Assembly: GCF_947491715.1 (NCBI RefSeq)
Contig: NZ_CANLKR010000023.1
Span: 1-64,000 of the forward strand
Length of the DNA stretch: 64,000 bases
Source: an uncultured Shewanella sp.
GTDB taxonomy: Bacteria > Pseudomonadota > Gammaproteobacteria > Enterobacterales > Shewanellaceae
Reading direction: 5' to 3'
Shown: positions 16,074 through 25,417 of the stretch, in pieces
Layout: each line of letters begins with the position of its first letter
Position numbering within the stretch: the first letter of the stretch is position 1
The notes under the pieces: model-generated
The model's input: the letters and a program-made list of their open reading frames with translations, nothing else
What the model was told of the DNA's origin: nothing
Databases searched by the model: none
Translations under genes and position numbers: made by a program

Positions 16074-16205
16074 TTAATGGCGTTTTATGGCGACATTAAG
16101 CACAAAAAAAGTCAGTACCTTAATACTGACTTGATATTTTAACCATTTCTAGCCATCCCTAGCGATATACCCGTGATACTTGAAGATGCAGGATTCAGCT
16201 GGAAT
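16074..16205. repeat. Direct repeat copy 2 (terminator plus MITE end)
   Basis: Near-identical to 15699-15839. The sequence order terminator-MITE-terminator-MITE shows a tandem duplication of this segment downstream of fimV. Confidence 0.8.
16109..16132 (-). terminator. Terminator (inner copy) downstream of fimV
   Basis: 9-bp stem AAGTCAGTA/TACTGACTT with TTTTTTT following on the minus strand. It is a good intrinsic terminator for fimV read-through past the MITE. Confidence 0.75.
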
Positions 16206-16432
16206 GAAAAGCCTTTTAGGCAAGGCTTTGAACAGCGTGCCTAGTGATTCTAAGCTGGTGTTCAGTAACGCAGCATAAAAGGCTTTTAAACCAGCCCCTT
16301 GGGAGTCTATAAAATCACCTACTTCTGCGTTGCATCACCTTAAAAGGCAATAAGCATTCCTGCAATAATACGCCTTGAATTAGGCACTTTTACAGGCTCT
16401 GAAAACAGGCATCTTCAAGTATCACGGGTATA
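16166..16432. mobile_element. MITE-like element with perfect 24-bp terminal repeats
   Basis: 267 bp bounded by perfect inverted repeats of 24 bp (outer half TATACCCGTGAT) at 16166-16189 and 16409-16432, possibly with a TA target duplication. It carries no coding frame, so it would need a transposase in trans. A solo end is at 27717-27744 and a 17-nt internal fragment at 45082-45098. It sits 18 bp after the fimV stop. Confidence 0.75.
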
Positions 16433-16450
16433 TATCCCTTGTAATAAACC

Positions 16451-18928
16451 TTACAAGCCAACCAGCTCATTTAAAAGTGCGCCAGCTTCTCGCCTTTGCT
16501 GCTCGTCACCTTCTAAGCCCACCTCTTTTAACAAGGCTCGTGCACTGTCTTTATCATCAATGTCCATATAAGCACGGGCCAAGTCCAGTTTAGCTGCCAT
16601 ACTTTGCTCAACACTGTCTATCTCATCATCATTATTGGACTCTGAGGGGATTAAGGTTTCAAGTTCATCGATGTCAAGATTAGACTCAAAAAACGGATCC
16701 ACTCGGCCATTATCATTTTCCGGCTCATCATTTAATAACGTATTGAGATCAATAAAGCTGTTTTCTTCTGCAAACTTATCCAGCTCTTGATTAAGGCTGT
16801 TTGTTTCCTCTTGCTCATCCGTTACTGAAGCGTCAGAGTGAGTGCCCAAATCGACTGCCACATCAGTCGCATGATGCTTGGGATCAACAATCACGACCTC
16901 ATCTTCCAGCTCTTCCAATAAAGCGTCAATGTCGGAAACCGAATCAGCCATCTCCGCCTGTTGAGCAGCATTTTCTTTGACCACTTCATCGGGTACGCTG
17001 TCATTGACTAAATGACTATTCAACCCAACAATAACCTCATCTGTGTTGCTCGTTTGAGTCGCTTGTTCACTTTCTTTATCGGCCGTTTTGATTATGGGCT
17101 CAACATTATCAAATTCAGCTAATAAGCTTTTTAACTCATCATCTTGATTACTAGAATGATTATCAGCATCATCTAGATGGTTCTGAGGTAATTCATCAGC
17201 CAGTTCAGCCGCAATTTTATCCGATAAATCAGGCGATAGCTTCAACTCAGCATGATCGCTATCCTGCCCATTATCATCCGCTGAAGAGATGTCCTCATCA
17301 TGCGTTTTGGCATTAAAGAAATCTTCAATCTCATCCGTATTTAACGGCTCTGATTGTTCCGTATTTAACGGCCCTGATTGTTCCGTATTTAACGGCCCTG
17401 ATTGTTCCGTATTTAACGGCCCTGATTGTTCATCAGCGATTGCAGCGCTAGCAAAAGGAATGTGATCGTCTAAGTGGGATTCGGTATAGCTATTGGCATC
17501 CAAATGATTTTGACCGAACTCCGCCTTGACGGCCTGATCTTGAACAATATTATCAGCTTCAAGAGAAACATCTTGATGCCCAGCCATCACGTCATTTTCT
17601 TCACTATTGATATCGGGATCGATAGAAGAGGCAGTAGAAGGCGCCACACTAGCCGAATCAACTTGTTCATCATTTTGTGCTTCCATGGATGGAAGGTCTT
17701 TATCCGCTTCTATCTCATCATCATGCTCTTCAATGACTTCCGCCCACAGCTCATCAATCGCCGTATCCTTTTCAGTCTGCGCCTCTAAAGAGGAGAGATA
17801 ATCATTCCTTTGCTCCGTTTCAAATGCCGGTAACTCTTCTTCAGACAGCGGAGTGTCCAACTGCACCGCCCTATCATTATGCGGCTCATCAAGGGTTTTG
17901 TCAGTGCTATCACTATCGGTGGATACTTCAGCATGATCAGGAGCAAGATTATCTTCATGGGTTTCAGGCTCAGCCATTACATTAGCAGGAGAAGGAGAAG
18001 GATCATTCGAATCGGTTGGATCACTTGGTTTTGAGCGTCGACTCAATCCTACCCAAAATAAAATAATCAGTAATAACGCCGGTACACTCGCAAAAGCAGC
18101 TAATAGCCAAGGCTGAGCTAAGATACTTTGCCAAAAAGTTGGAGACTGCATCTCTACAGATTGACTGCGTAAATCCCGCTCAATGGCCGTTAACGTCGAA
18201 ACTTGCTCTTGCGCTTCCTCTAATGCCTGCTTTTGTTTGGCATTCTGTATTAAACTCGCCTTTAACTTATCATTTAACAGCGCCACCTTTTCGTTTAATT
18301 CGGCAACGGTACTCTTTAATTCTTGATTATCACTTTGTGCGAGCACTAATCCATCTTTAACCTTCACAAACTCAGCACTTAATCGCTGATTTCGCACCTC
18401 AGCCTTTTGCAATTGACTCGACAACAAACTGGTTTGGGCCGATGCCTCGGCTTGCTGTTTTAAATCAGCGGTTGGCACAGATTTAGATACCGCAGGCTTG
18501 ATATCATTTGTCGATTGATTAACCGCTGATTGAGCCGCCGCAGGTGAAGACACTTGTGTCTTTGCTGATTGTGTGGCAGTGCGAGGATATTGCTCCATCG
18601 CGGCTTGACTGGGTATAGCAAGCAAAGCTCCCTTCACTAAGCTACTGTAACTACTGCTAGAAAACGCTTGAGGATTGGCATCAAACAAGGCTGCCATCAC
18701 TTGATAGTTCGTTAAGTTGGGATCAGGTTTAACCTTTTGTGCAATACTCCACAATGTGTCAAACGATTGTATCGGGCCATATTGCTTTGCCGCCGTATTC
18801 ACTTGTCCTTGAGGCCCGACAACACTCAAAGGCTCTGCTGCATTCGCAGGAAAATATGTAAAAGAAGCACTTAACAATAAAGCACCGGTTGCCATCAGGG
18901 ATATCACATTTCGAGACCGAAAGTTCAT
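16451..18928 (-). CDS. fimV: FimV-family polar hub protein
   Basis: The start is the ATG at 18928, preceded by AAGGAAGG; seven earlier in-frame codons would include that site. The 825-residue protein has a signal peptide (cleavage after FPANA), a LysM-like peptidoglycan-binding region (about residues 50-90), coiled coil (about 160-255), one membrane span (LLAAFASVPALLLIILFW), a very long acidic cytoplasmic part, and the conserved FimV C-terminal domain (KLDLARAYMDIDDKDSARAL). FimV/HubP organises the cell pole, type IV pili and chemotaxis arrays. Four 8-residue repeats (SGPLNTEQ) lie in the acidic region. Confidence 0.92.
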   Translation of the reverse strand: MNFRSRNVISLMATGALLLSASFTYFPANAAEPLSVVGPQGQVNTAAKQYGPIQSFDTLWSIAQKVKPDPNLTNYQVMAALFDANPQAFSSSSYSSLVKGALLAIPSQAAMEQYPRTATQSAKTQVSSPAAAQSAVNQSTNDIKPAVSKSVPTADLKQQAEASAQTSLLSSQLQKAEVRNQRLSAEFVKVKDGLVLAQSDNQELKSTVAELNEKVALLNDKLKASLIQNAKQKQALEEAQEQVSTLTAIERDLRSQSVEMQSPTFWQSILAQPWLLAAFASVPALLLIILFWVGLSRRSKPSDPTDSNDPSPSPANVMAEPETHEDNLAPDHAEVSTDSDSTDKTLDEPHNDRAVQLDTPLSEEELPAFETEQRNDYLSSLEAQTEKDTAIDELWAEVIEEHDDEIEADKDLPSMEAQNDEQVDSASVAPSTASSIDPDINSEENDVMAGHQDVSLEADNIVQDQAVKAEFGQNHLDANSYTESHLDDHIPFASAAIADEQSGPLNTEQSGPLNTEQSGPLNTEQSEPLNTDEIEDFFNAKTHDEDISSADDNGQDSDHAELKLSPDLSDKIAAELADELPQNHLDDADNHSSNQDDELKSLLAEFDNVEPIIKTADKESEQATQTSNTDEVIVGLNSHLVNDSVPDEVVKENAAQQAEMADSVSDIDALLEELEDEVVIVDPKHHATDVAVDLGTHSDASVTDEQEETNSLNQELDKFAEENSFIDLNTLLNDEPENDNGRVDPFFESNLDIDELETLIPSESNNDDEIDSVEQSMAAKLDLARAYMDIDDKDSARALLKEVGLEGDEQQRREAGALLNELVGL
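17337..17431. repeat. 24-bp tandem repeat in fimV
   Basis: Four units of 24 bp (each beginning GTATTTAACGG on the plus strand), the last one base short. They encode SGPLNTEQ-type repeats in the acidic linker and preserve the reading frame. Confidence 0.9.
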
Positions 18929-19072
18929 CGTACCTTCCTTTGCAAACATGTCACTACCACCAAGAGGGGGTTTCCCTACGGCGATAACTTTAGGTAATTG
19001 TATTTATTGAGATTACTATAAACCAGAAATTCTCACTCTGCTACTTTTCTGATTGTAAAAATAACAGTTAAC

Positions 19073-19099
19073 AAAAAAAGCCTGCTAATCGCAGGCCTT
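19073..19099 (-). terminator. Terminator after asd
   Basis: GCCTGC/GCAGGC stem extended by A-T pairs, loop GATTA, followed by TTTTTTT on the minus strand. It separates asd from fimV. Confidence 0.8.
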
Positions 19100-19129
19100 G
19101 TTACAAAATATAGGATAGTTTCAATCGAT

Positions 19130-20146
19130 TTAGTAATAATCTCGTATCAAAACTTCAGCGATTTGCACACTGTTCAGTGCTGCACCCTTACGAATATTAT
19201 CAGAAACAACCCAAAGGTTAATGCCGTTTGGATGTGAAATATCTTTTCTGACACGCCCAACATAGACAGGATCAGCCCCCGCCCCTTCTGTCACTGCAGT
19301 TGGGTATTCGTCATCAGACTCAAACAGCTCAATGCCTTCAACGCCTCGAAGCACAGCTTTAACATCATCGGCATCAACCGGTTGATGTGTTTCAAGGTGA
19401 ATAGCTTCTGAATGACCATAAAAAACAGGGACTCTTACCGCTGTGGGGTTCACTTCAATGCTGGTATCACCAAAGATCTTTTGTGTTTCCCACACCATTT
19501 TCATTTCTTCTTTGGTGTAACCATTATCCATAAATTTATCAATTTGCGGCAACACATTGAAGGCGATTTGTTTAGTGTAAGCTTGAGGTTCAATGGGTAA
19601 ACCTTGTAATAATTTCGCACATTGATTCGCTAATTCTTCAATGGCTTGTTTACCCGATCCCGACACAGACTGATACGTCGCCACATTAATACGGGCAATA
19701 CCAAATGCATCGTAAATAGGTTTCAGTGCGACTAACATCTGAATGGTTGAACAATTTGGATTGGCAATAATATTTCGGTTACGAAAATCGGCAATGGCTT
19801 CAGGATTCACTTCAGGCACAACAAGTGGAATATCGATGTCGTAACGAAAGTGAGAGGTGTTATCAATCACAACACAACCATTTTCAGCTGCGATAGGCGC
19901 CCATTTGGCAGAAACATCACCACCAGCAGAAAAGAAACCAATTTGAGCTTGTGACCAGTCAAAGGTATCGACATCAAGGATCTCGACTTGTTTACCATGA
20001 AAATTCACCGTTCCACCTGCGCTACGACTACTCGCAAGTGGGTACAAATTAGCCACTGGAAAGTTGCGCTCTTCTAGGATCTCAATCATTGTTTGACCCA
20101 CCGCGCCCGATGCACCTAAAACTACCACGTTAAATTCTTGCGACAT
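19130..20146 (-). CDS. asd: Aspartate-semialdehyde dehydrogenase
   Basis: 338 residues. It reduces aspartyl phosphate to aspartate semialdehyde for Lys, Met, Thr and diaminopimelate synthesis. Visible are the NADP-binding start VVVLGASGAVGQTM, the catalytic Cys132 in NPNCSTIQM, the substrate-binding region and the conserved His in VPVFYGHSEAIH. It follows pdxB by 2 bp, so the two form an operon, an order seen in Shewanella and in pseudomonads. Confidence 0.96.
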   Translation of the reverse strand: MSQEFNVVVLGASGAVGQTMIEILEERNFPVANLYPLASSRSAGGTVNFHGKQVEILDVDTFDWSQAQIGFFSAGGDVSAKWAPIAAENGCVVIDNTSHFRYDIDIPLVVPEVNPEAIADFRNRNIIANPNCSTIQMLVALKPIYDAFGIARINVATYQSVSGSGKQAIEELANQCAKLLQGLPIEPQAYTKQIAFNVLPQIDKFMDNGYTKEEMKMVWETQKIFGDTSIEVNPTAVRVPVFYGHSEAIHLETHQPVDADDVKAVLRGVEGIELFESDDEYPTAVTEGAGADPVYVGRVRKDISHPNGINLWVVSDNIRKGAALNSVQIAEVLIRDYY

Positions 20147-20148
20147 AA

Positions 20149-21279
20149 TTACAGCTCAACTCCAGAAAACCCTAAATAAGATAACCAATTTACATCAAAC
20201 TGTCCGCTATTGACTAGTGTTAATACACTTAATTCACGTCTATGTTTATGAATTTTTCTCATATGATCGAATCCGTTTACATTAAGAAATTGATTTCTAA
20301 ACAAACGATCATCATCTCTGAGATCATACACAAGACGGACTAGCTGCAATAATGCCTTTTCATCAGGCAAATCGTGTAAATGAACACGCTCGATCCAATG
20401 GGGTGTCAACAAATCGTGCAACGAATGGTTACAATCATAACCTAAATGTGCCGTTAAGGCTTGATACAACATAAAGCTGCCTCGAGCGCGACCTTCTAAG
20501 CTGTAACCAGCAATATGAGGGGTCGCCAGTTCCACCAAAGGCACTAATTCTGGCATCGGATGAGGCTCACCTTCCCACACATCTAACACTAATTTAAGAT
20601 CAGATCTGGCCCGTTTAATTTTAATTAAGGCTTGATTATCAATGACATCTCCTCGGCAACAATTAATAAGCCAAGTTCCTGTCGCCAATTGTGATAGCCG
20701 CCTTTCATCCAATAAATGCCATGTGGGAAACGGGCCTGTGCGAGTCATAGGCACATGTAAACTTAATACATCACAACGCTCAATTAAAGTATCAAGAGAC
20801 ACAAAAGCCCTTTCATCACCTTGTGCCTGTAACAATGGATCGTGTAATAAGACATTCACCCCAAAAGCGGTTAAACATTTCGCTACCGCACTGCCAGTAT
20901 TGCCCGCCCCCACTATTCCCACCGTTTTATTTTTTAATGTTTCGCCAAAACGATGGGCTAATTCTAACAGAGCAATAAAAACAAACTCACCTACCGCTGT
21001 TGCATTGCAACCAGGTGCATTGGCAAATGGAATATCACGAGACTTAAGATACTCGACATCAATATGATCTGTCCCAATTGTCGCACTACCAACGAAGGTT
21101 AACCGTGTATTTTTCTCAAGTAACTCGGCATTCACTTGTGTCACTGAACGCACCAACAAGACATCAGCATCAACCACATCATCCGCCGTCAGTGTTCGTC
21201 CATTCACTTTTTCAATCTTCCCTAGTTCGCCAAATAACGCATCCACATAGGGCATATTTTCATCAGCTATGATTTTCAT
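20149..21279 (-). CDS. pdxB: Erythronate-4-phosphate dehydrogenase
   Basis: The start is the ATG at 21279 (MKIIADENMPYVD) with GGGAAG just upstream; eleven upstream in-frame codons are unlikely to be used. The 376-residue enzyme catalyses the second step of the DXP-dependent pyridoxal phosphate pathway. It is of D-2-hydroxyacid dehydrogenase type: the NAD site VGIVGAGNTGSAVAKCL, catalytic Arg region INCCRGDVIDNQAL, and the His in LATPHIAGYSLEG. The extra C-terminal domain of PdxB is present. Confidence 0.95.
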   Translation of the reverse strand: MKIIADENMPYVDALFGELGKIEKVNGRTLTADDVVDADVLLVRSVTQVNAELLEKNTRLTFVGSATIGTDHIDVEYLKSRDIPFANAPGCNATAVGEFVFIALLELAHRFGETLKNKTVGIVGAGNTGSAVAKCLTAFGVNVLLHDPLLQAQGDERAFVSLDTLIERCDVLSLHVPMTRTGPFPTWHLLDERRLSQLATGTWLINCCRGDVIDNQALIKIKRARSDLKLVLDVWEGEPHPMPELVPLVELATPHIAGYSLEGRARGSFMLYQALTAHLGYDCNHSLHDLLTPHWIERVHLHDLPDEKALLQLVRLVYDLRDDDRLFRNQFLNVNGFDHMRKIHKHRRELSVLTLVNSGQFDVNWLSYLGFSGVEL

Positions 21280-21352
21280 GTACTTCCCATAATACTCATT
21301 GTCTTCAACCACAGTGAAAGTATGCTAAATAATAGCAAATTTGAATACAAAA

Positions 21353-21375
21353 AAGGGAAGCTCATCGCTTCCCTT
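21353..21375 (-). terminator. Terminator after fabB
   Basis: GGGAAGC/GCTTCCC stem extended by A-T pairs, T run on the minus strand. It lies between fabB and pdxB. Confidence 0.8.
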
Positions 21376-21404
21376 AAGTCTCAAAAATAATCAAAAAATC
21401 ATGA

Positions 21405-22616
21405 TCACTTATATTTGCTCATCACCAAAGTCGCATTGGTGCCACCGAAACCAAAACTGTTACTCATTACCGTATTCAGCTCTGCTTCGCGATATTGCGT
21501 GACAATGGGCATACCTTCGGCTTTTTCATCGACATTATCAATGTTAATGCTAGGTGCAATGAAATTATTTTCCATCATGATAAGACTGTAAATCGTCTCA
21601 TGCACACCTGCAGCCCCTAATGCATGACCTGTCAATGACTTGGTTGACGCAATTGCGGGTAAATCATCGGCAAAGGTTTCACGCAATGCTTCAAGCTCAC
21701 GCGTGTCTCCTACAGGTGTGGACGTACCATGAGTGTTAATATAATCAATCGGTGTATCCACATCGGCCAGTGCCATTTGCATACAACGCACAGCGCCTTC
21801 ACCTGATGGTGCAACCATGTCATAACCGTCTGATGATGCGCCATAGCCCACCACTTCAGCATAAATTTTAGCACCACGGGCCAAAGCATGCTCCAGCTCT
21901 TCAACCACAACAATACCGCCGCCGCCAGAAATCACAAAACCATCACGATCGGCATCATAAGTGCGAGACGCTTTAGTCGGATCATCATTATACTTAGTGG
22001 ATAATGCACCCATAGCATCAAAGCCCATGGTCAATGTCCAGTCGACTTCTTCAGCACCACCAGCAAACACCATATCTTGCTTACCCATTTGGATAAGTTC
22101 TACCGCATGGCCAATACAATGTGCACTGGTTGCGCAAGCCGAACTAATTGAATAGTTCATGCCTTTAATTTTAAACGGTGTGGCTAAGCAAGCACTCGCT
22201 GTACTGGCCATAATACGCGGCACAATATAAGGGCCCACACGTTTCACGCCTTTTTCACGCAAAATATCTGCGGCTTCAACTTGATTCGCTGAAGATGCAC
22301 CGCCTGTTCCAGCAATAATACCCACACGAGGATCAGAATACTGCTCTTCAGTCAGTCCCGCATCCTCAATGGCTTGTTCCATGGCAATATAAGCATAAGC
22401 AGCAGCTTTGCCCATAAAGCGCAAAGCTTTACGGTCAATATGATCTTTTGGGTCTAACTTAATGTCGCCCCAAACATGGCTACGAAGCTTCATTTCTACA
22501 AACTGATCGGAATGGGTTATACCACTACGGCCGGCTTTTAGGGATTCTGTGACTTCTTGCTTGTTGTTACCGATGCTCGACACGACGCCAAGCCCAGTGA
22601 TCACGACTCTTTTCAT
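21405..22616 (-). CDS. fabB: 3-oxoacyl-ACP synthase I
   Basis: A 403-residue condensing enzyme of fatty-acid elongation, needed with FabA for unsaturated fatty acids. The catalytic triad is visible: Cys161 in SSACATSAHC, His in NTHGTSTPVGD and His in TGHALGAAG. The C-terminal GFGGTNATLV closes the thiolase fold. It is divergent from mnmC, as in Shewanella. The 230-bp region between them holds both promoters; I did not find a confident FabR or FadR box. Confidence 0.96.
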   Translation of the reverse strand: MKRVVITGLGVVSSIGNNKQEVTESLKAGRSGITHSDQFVEMKLRSHVWGDIKLDPKDHIDRKALRFMGKAAAYAYIAMEQAIEDAGLTEEQYSDPRVGIIAGTGGASSANQVEAADILREKGVKRVGPYIVPRIMASTASACLATPFKIKGMNYSISSACATSAHCIGHAVELIQMGKQDMVFAGGAEEVDWTLTMGFDAMGALSTKYNDDPTKASRTYDADRDGFVISGGGGIVVVEELEHALARGAKIYAEVVGYGASSDGYDMVAPSGEGAVRCMQMALADVDTPIDYINTHGTSTPVGDTRELEALRETFADDLPAIASTKSLTGHALGAAGVHETIYSLIMMENNFIAPSINIDNVDEKAEGMPIVTQYREAELNTVMSNSFGFGGTNATLVMSKYK

Positions 22617-22847
22617 TTTTTGCTATCCATTATGTACATGTAGTACCCAATTTTACTGAGCTAATGGTATCCCTTTTAGTCAGGTAAAGTGGTCAGCTTT
22701 CCACAAAAGGGCCATAAAAGTCTGTCTAAACGCCTATTTAATGCTAAATAGGTTAACATTCTTTGCTCAATAAAATGTACAATTGACTCAGAAAAAAGAT
22801 AATCATCTTTTCATTTCGCTTATCACGGTAGCATTAAAGAGCCCAGC

Positions 22848-24788
22848 ATGACAGTCAGTACGCTTTATCAGTATGTTAAAACAACAAAAACAGATAACTC
22901 ACCTATTGTTTTAGGTCAAATAGGCCTAGGTGAGCCTCAAGCTTGGTTAACGTTACTTACCCAACATCAAAAATCAACGCCTCAAATATTGATAATCAAC
23001 ATTTTTATTCCATCCGCAGCAAGCGTGCTCAATCTTGCTGATATGACTGCCGCTCTCACGTCACCTCAACAGACAAGATTAATTAATATTAATGGTATAC
23101 AACGTCTCAGCTTGAACGATGAACGCCTGCTCATCGACTTCCATGTGGGAGAGCTATCCACCCAAATTGATGAGATGATTGTTTCAAAACAACATTTAAT
23201 CTCCCATTGGTATTGTGACGACAAGGCATTACTGTGCCAAATGAATCAAACTCAACTTTGGAAAATGGCTAAAATAAGCCATGATGCAGCGCAACTCTTT
23301 ATCAAAAATTCAAAGACAAATACAAAGGATTTGCCAACCAACCTCACTGACTTTCTGCAGCAAGCTGCAAACGTTGGCTTTCAATGCATCCCTTTCCAGT
23401 CAGACGCTGGCACACATGATTTCAATAAACAACACCCGCACATTCCATATCAGCCCCACAAAAACGTTAATGATGATATCACCCACAATGAACGCCAAGC
23501 ATTACGCCATCGACAAGCCATTAAAAACGCGCCATTTCCATTAATGAGTACGACAAAAGGCACTATCGCCATTATTGGTGGAGGACTCGCCAGTGCCAAT
23601 TTAGCCTTATCCCTAGCAAGCAGGCAACGGCAGATACACCTGTTTTGCAAAGATAGTCAGCTGGCCGCACAGGCCTCAGGTAATAAACAAGGTGCACTTT
23701 ACCCGTTATTAACGCCTGAAAATAATACACTTAGTCAATTCTTTCAGCAGGCTTTTTTGTATAGTCGGCGTAGACTCGCAACCCTGCATCAAAGCGGTTT
23801 CACTATTGCACATGATTTATGCGGTGTACTGCACACAGGGTTTGATGAGCGAAGTCAGGCTCGACTCACTAAAATCATTAATGGCCATACATGGGATCGA
23901 GATATTGCTCAGCAAGTTGATCAACAACAAGCCAGCCAACTTGCCGGCATAAATATCGATAAGTCAGGCATTTTTTATCCCTTAGGTGGCTGGATTTGCC
24001 CTGAAGATTATACCCATGCTGCTATCAATAAAGCCAAGACTCTCACATCACTCACGCTTCATTTCAATTGCCCTATCGAGCGAGTCGCACAGCACAATAA
24101 TCAATGGTACTTATACCAAGGCGAACAAGTACACGGCCCCTTTGCCAGCATTGTTCTCGCCAATGGCCATGCCTTAACCCAATTTACACAAACAAAGGCG
24201 CTTCAGCTGTCAGGCTTTAGAGGTCAAGTCAGTCATATTCCCTCAAAAGGACAATTGAGTGAACTCAATACCGTTCTGTGCGCACATGGTTACCTCACCC
24301 CTGGATATAAAAACACTCATTGTGTCGGTGCCAGTTACGTCAAAAATGCCGCCGATCTGAATTTTTGTTCAGAAGAGCAAAACGACAACTTAAACAAAAT
24401 GCACCACAGTTACCCCAATCACTCTTGGGTTGAGGATATTGATGTTAGCGACAATGAGGCTCGAGTCGGTGTGCGTATGGTGACACGGGATCATGCACCT
24501 ATGATGGGGCCAGTTCCCGATGTAGAACAAGTGCTCGCCCGTTACCAGCAACATCAATTAACCCCAGAAAGCCGACAATATTGGCAAACCACTCCAGCTC
24601 CGGTGCATCAAGGTTTATACGTATTAGGTGGTCTAGGATCTCGAGGATTAAGCTCCGGCCCCTTAGCCGCTGAAGCATTAGCTGCCATGATCTGCGGCGA
24701 ACCACTGCCCATTAATCAAGAAACAGTGGCTTTACTTAGCCCAAATCGAATGTGGATGCGTAAGCTGTTAAAAGGAAAAGCATTGTAA
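22848..24788 (+). CDS. mnmC: tRNA U34 modification enzyme MnmC, methyltransferase half eroded
   Basis: 646 residues. The C-terminal two thirds is an intact FAD-dependent oxidoreductase: dinucleotide motif IAIIGGGLASANLALSLA at about 239-256, ARVGVRMVTRDHAPMMGPVP and GGLGSRGLSSGPLAAE near the end. This half converts cmnm5(s2)U34 to nm5(s2)U34. The N-terminal ~220 residues align in place with the methyltransferase domain but lack its motifs: VLGQIGLGEPQAWLTLL stands where ETGFGSGLNF is expected, and the DGFAPxKNPxMW block is missing. So the final methylation may be lost or done otherwise. Confidence 0.88.
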   Translation: MTVSTLYQYVKTTKTDNSPIVLGQIGLGEPQAWLTLLTQHQKSTPQILIINIFIPSAASVLNLADMTAALTSPQQTRLININGIQRLSLNDERLLIDFHVGELSTQIDEMIVSKQHLISHWYCDDKALLCQMNQTQLWKMAKISHDAAQLFIKNSKTNTKDLPTNLTDFLQQAANVGFQCIPFQSDAGTHDFNKQHPHIPYQPHKNVNDDITHNERQALRHRQAIKNAPFPLMSTTKGTIAIIGGGLASANLALSLASRQRQIHLFCKDSQLAAQASGNKQGALYPLLTPENNTLSQFFQQAFLYSRRRLATLHQSGFTIAHDLCGVLHTGFDERSQARLTKIINGHTWDRDIAQQVDQQQASQLAGINIDKSGIFYPLGGWICPEDYTHAAINKAKTLTSLTLHFNCPIERVAQHNNQWYLYQGEQVHGPFASIVLANGHALTQFTQTKALQLSGFRGQVSHIPSKGQLSELNTVLCAHGYLTPGYKNTHCVGASYVKNAADLNFCSEEQNDNLNKMHHSYPNHSWVEDIDVSDNEARVGVRMVTRDHAPMMGPVPDVEQVLARYQQHQLTPESRQYWQTTPAPVHQGLYVLGGLGSRGLSSGPLAAEALAAMICGEPLPINQETVALLSPNRMWMRKLLKGKAL

Positions 24789-24816
24789 CTCCCCCCCGAT
24801 TTACTTGAATTCTCCT

Positions 24817-25413
24817 TTACTGGGATCCACCCAGCCCTATTTGCATCATTTGCATATAGTGCAATAAGCCTTGGGCACTGGGAGTGTTTGATGCTTGTAG
24901 CCCTTTAACAACGCCTTGCTGATCCGCAAGGCTTCTCTGTTGCCCCAGTTTTTGCTTGCCTTGCCATTGTGCTACCTCTATTTTAAAGGCAACAATTCCC
25001 CCCAACAGTTTTTGTCGATAAGCAGGAGTCGACACAGCATTGTCAGCCAATAATGTCGGTTCGAACTGCGCAAATGTGCGCTCCATCACGTCAAGGGTTT
25101 GTTTATCATCCAATAGGCTCAAGCAGCCTTTAAGTTGGACCGCCGCATAATTCCAAGTGGGTACATTTGGCAGGCTTTGATACCAACGGGGAGAAATATA
25201 GTCATGAGGACCATTAAAAACAACCATCACCTCTTTTCTCTCCAATTGACGCCAATGACGATTGGCTCTGGCGAAGTGGCCATACGTGGTGACAATCCCC
25301 CCTTCATCAATATCGACGATAAAAGGTAAATGGGTTGCCGTTAAATCAGAAGACACTAACACGCCAAAAGGATAAGCCTTAATAAAGATCTGTAAATCAT
25401 TTGTATTATGCAA
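24817..25413 (-). CDS. PaiB-family FMN-binding protein
   Basis: 198 residues, TTG start with GAGAGG 8 nt upstream. Family features in order: FGVLVSSDLTATHLPFIVD, GHFARANRHWRQLE, VMVVFNGPHDYISPRWYQ, VPTWNYAAVQLKG and KLLGGIVAFKIEVAQWQGK. PaiB-like proteins have the flavin-reductase split barrel and in Bacillus act as negative regulators next to an acetyltransferase gene. Here it also follows a GNAT gene by 4 bp, the same pairing. Probably cytosolic; target unknown. Confidence 0.85.
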   Translation of the reverse strand: MHNTNDLQIFIKAYPFGVLVSSDLTATHLPFIVDIDEGGIVTTYGHFARANRHWRQLERKEVMVVFNGPHDYISPRWYQSLPNVPTWNYAAVQLKGCLSLLDDKQTLDVMERTFAQFEPTLLADNAVSTPAYRQKLLGGIVAFKIEVAQWQGKQKLGQQRSLADQQGVVKGLQASNTPSAQGLLHYMQMMQIGLGGSQ

Positions 25414-25417
25414 GCGA

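Noticed and set aside
22617..22847. Search for FabR/FadR box between fabB and mnmC
   Set aside because: Only a short TGTACA-type palindrome is seen; not enough to name a regulator.
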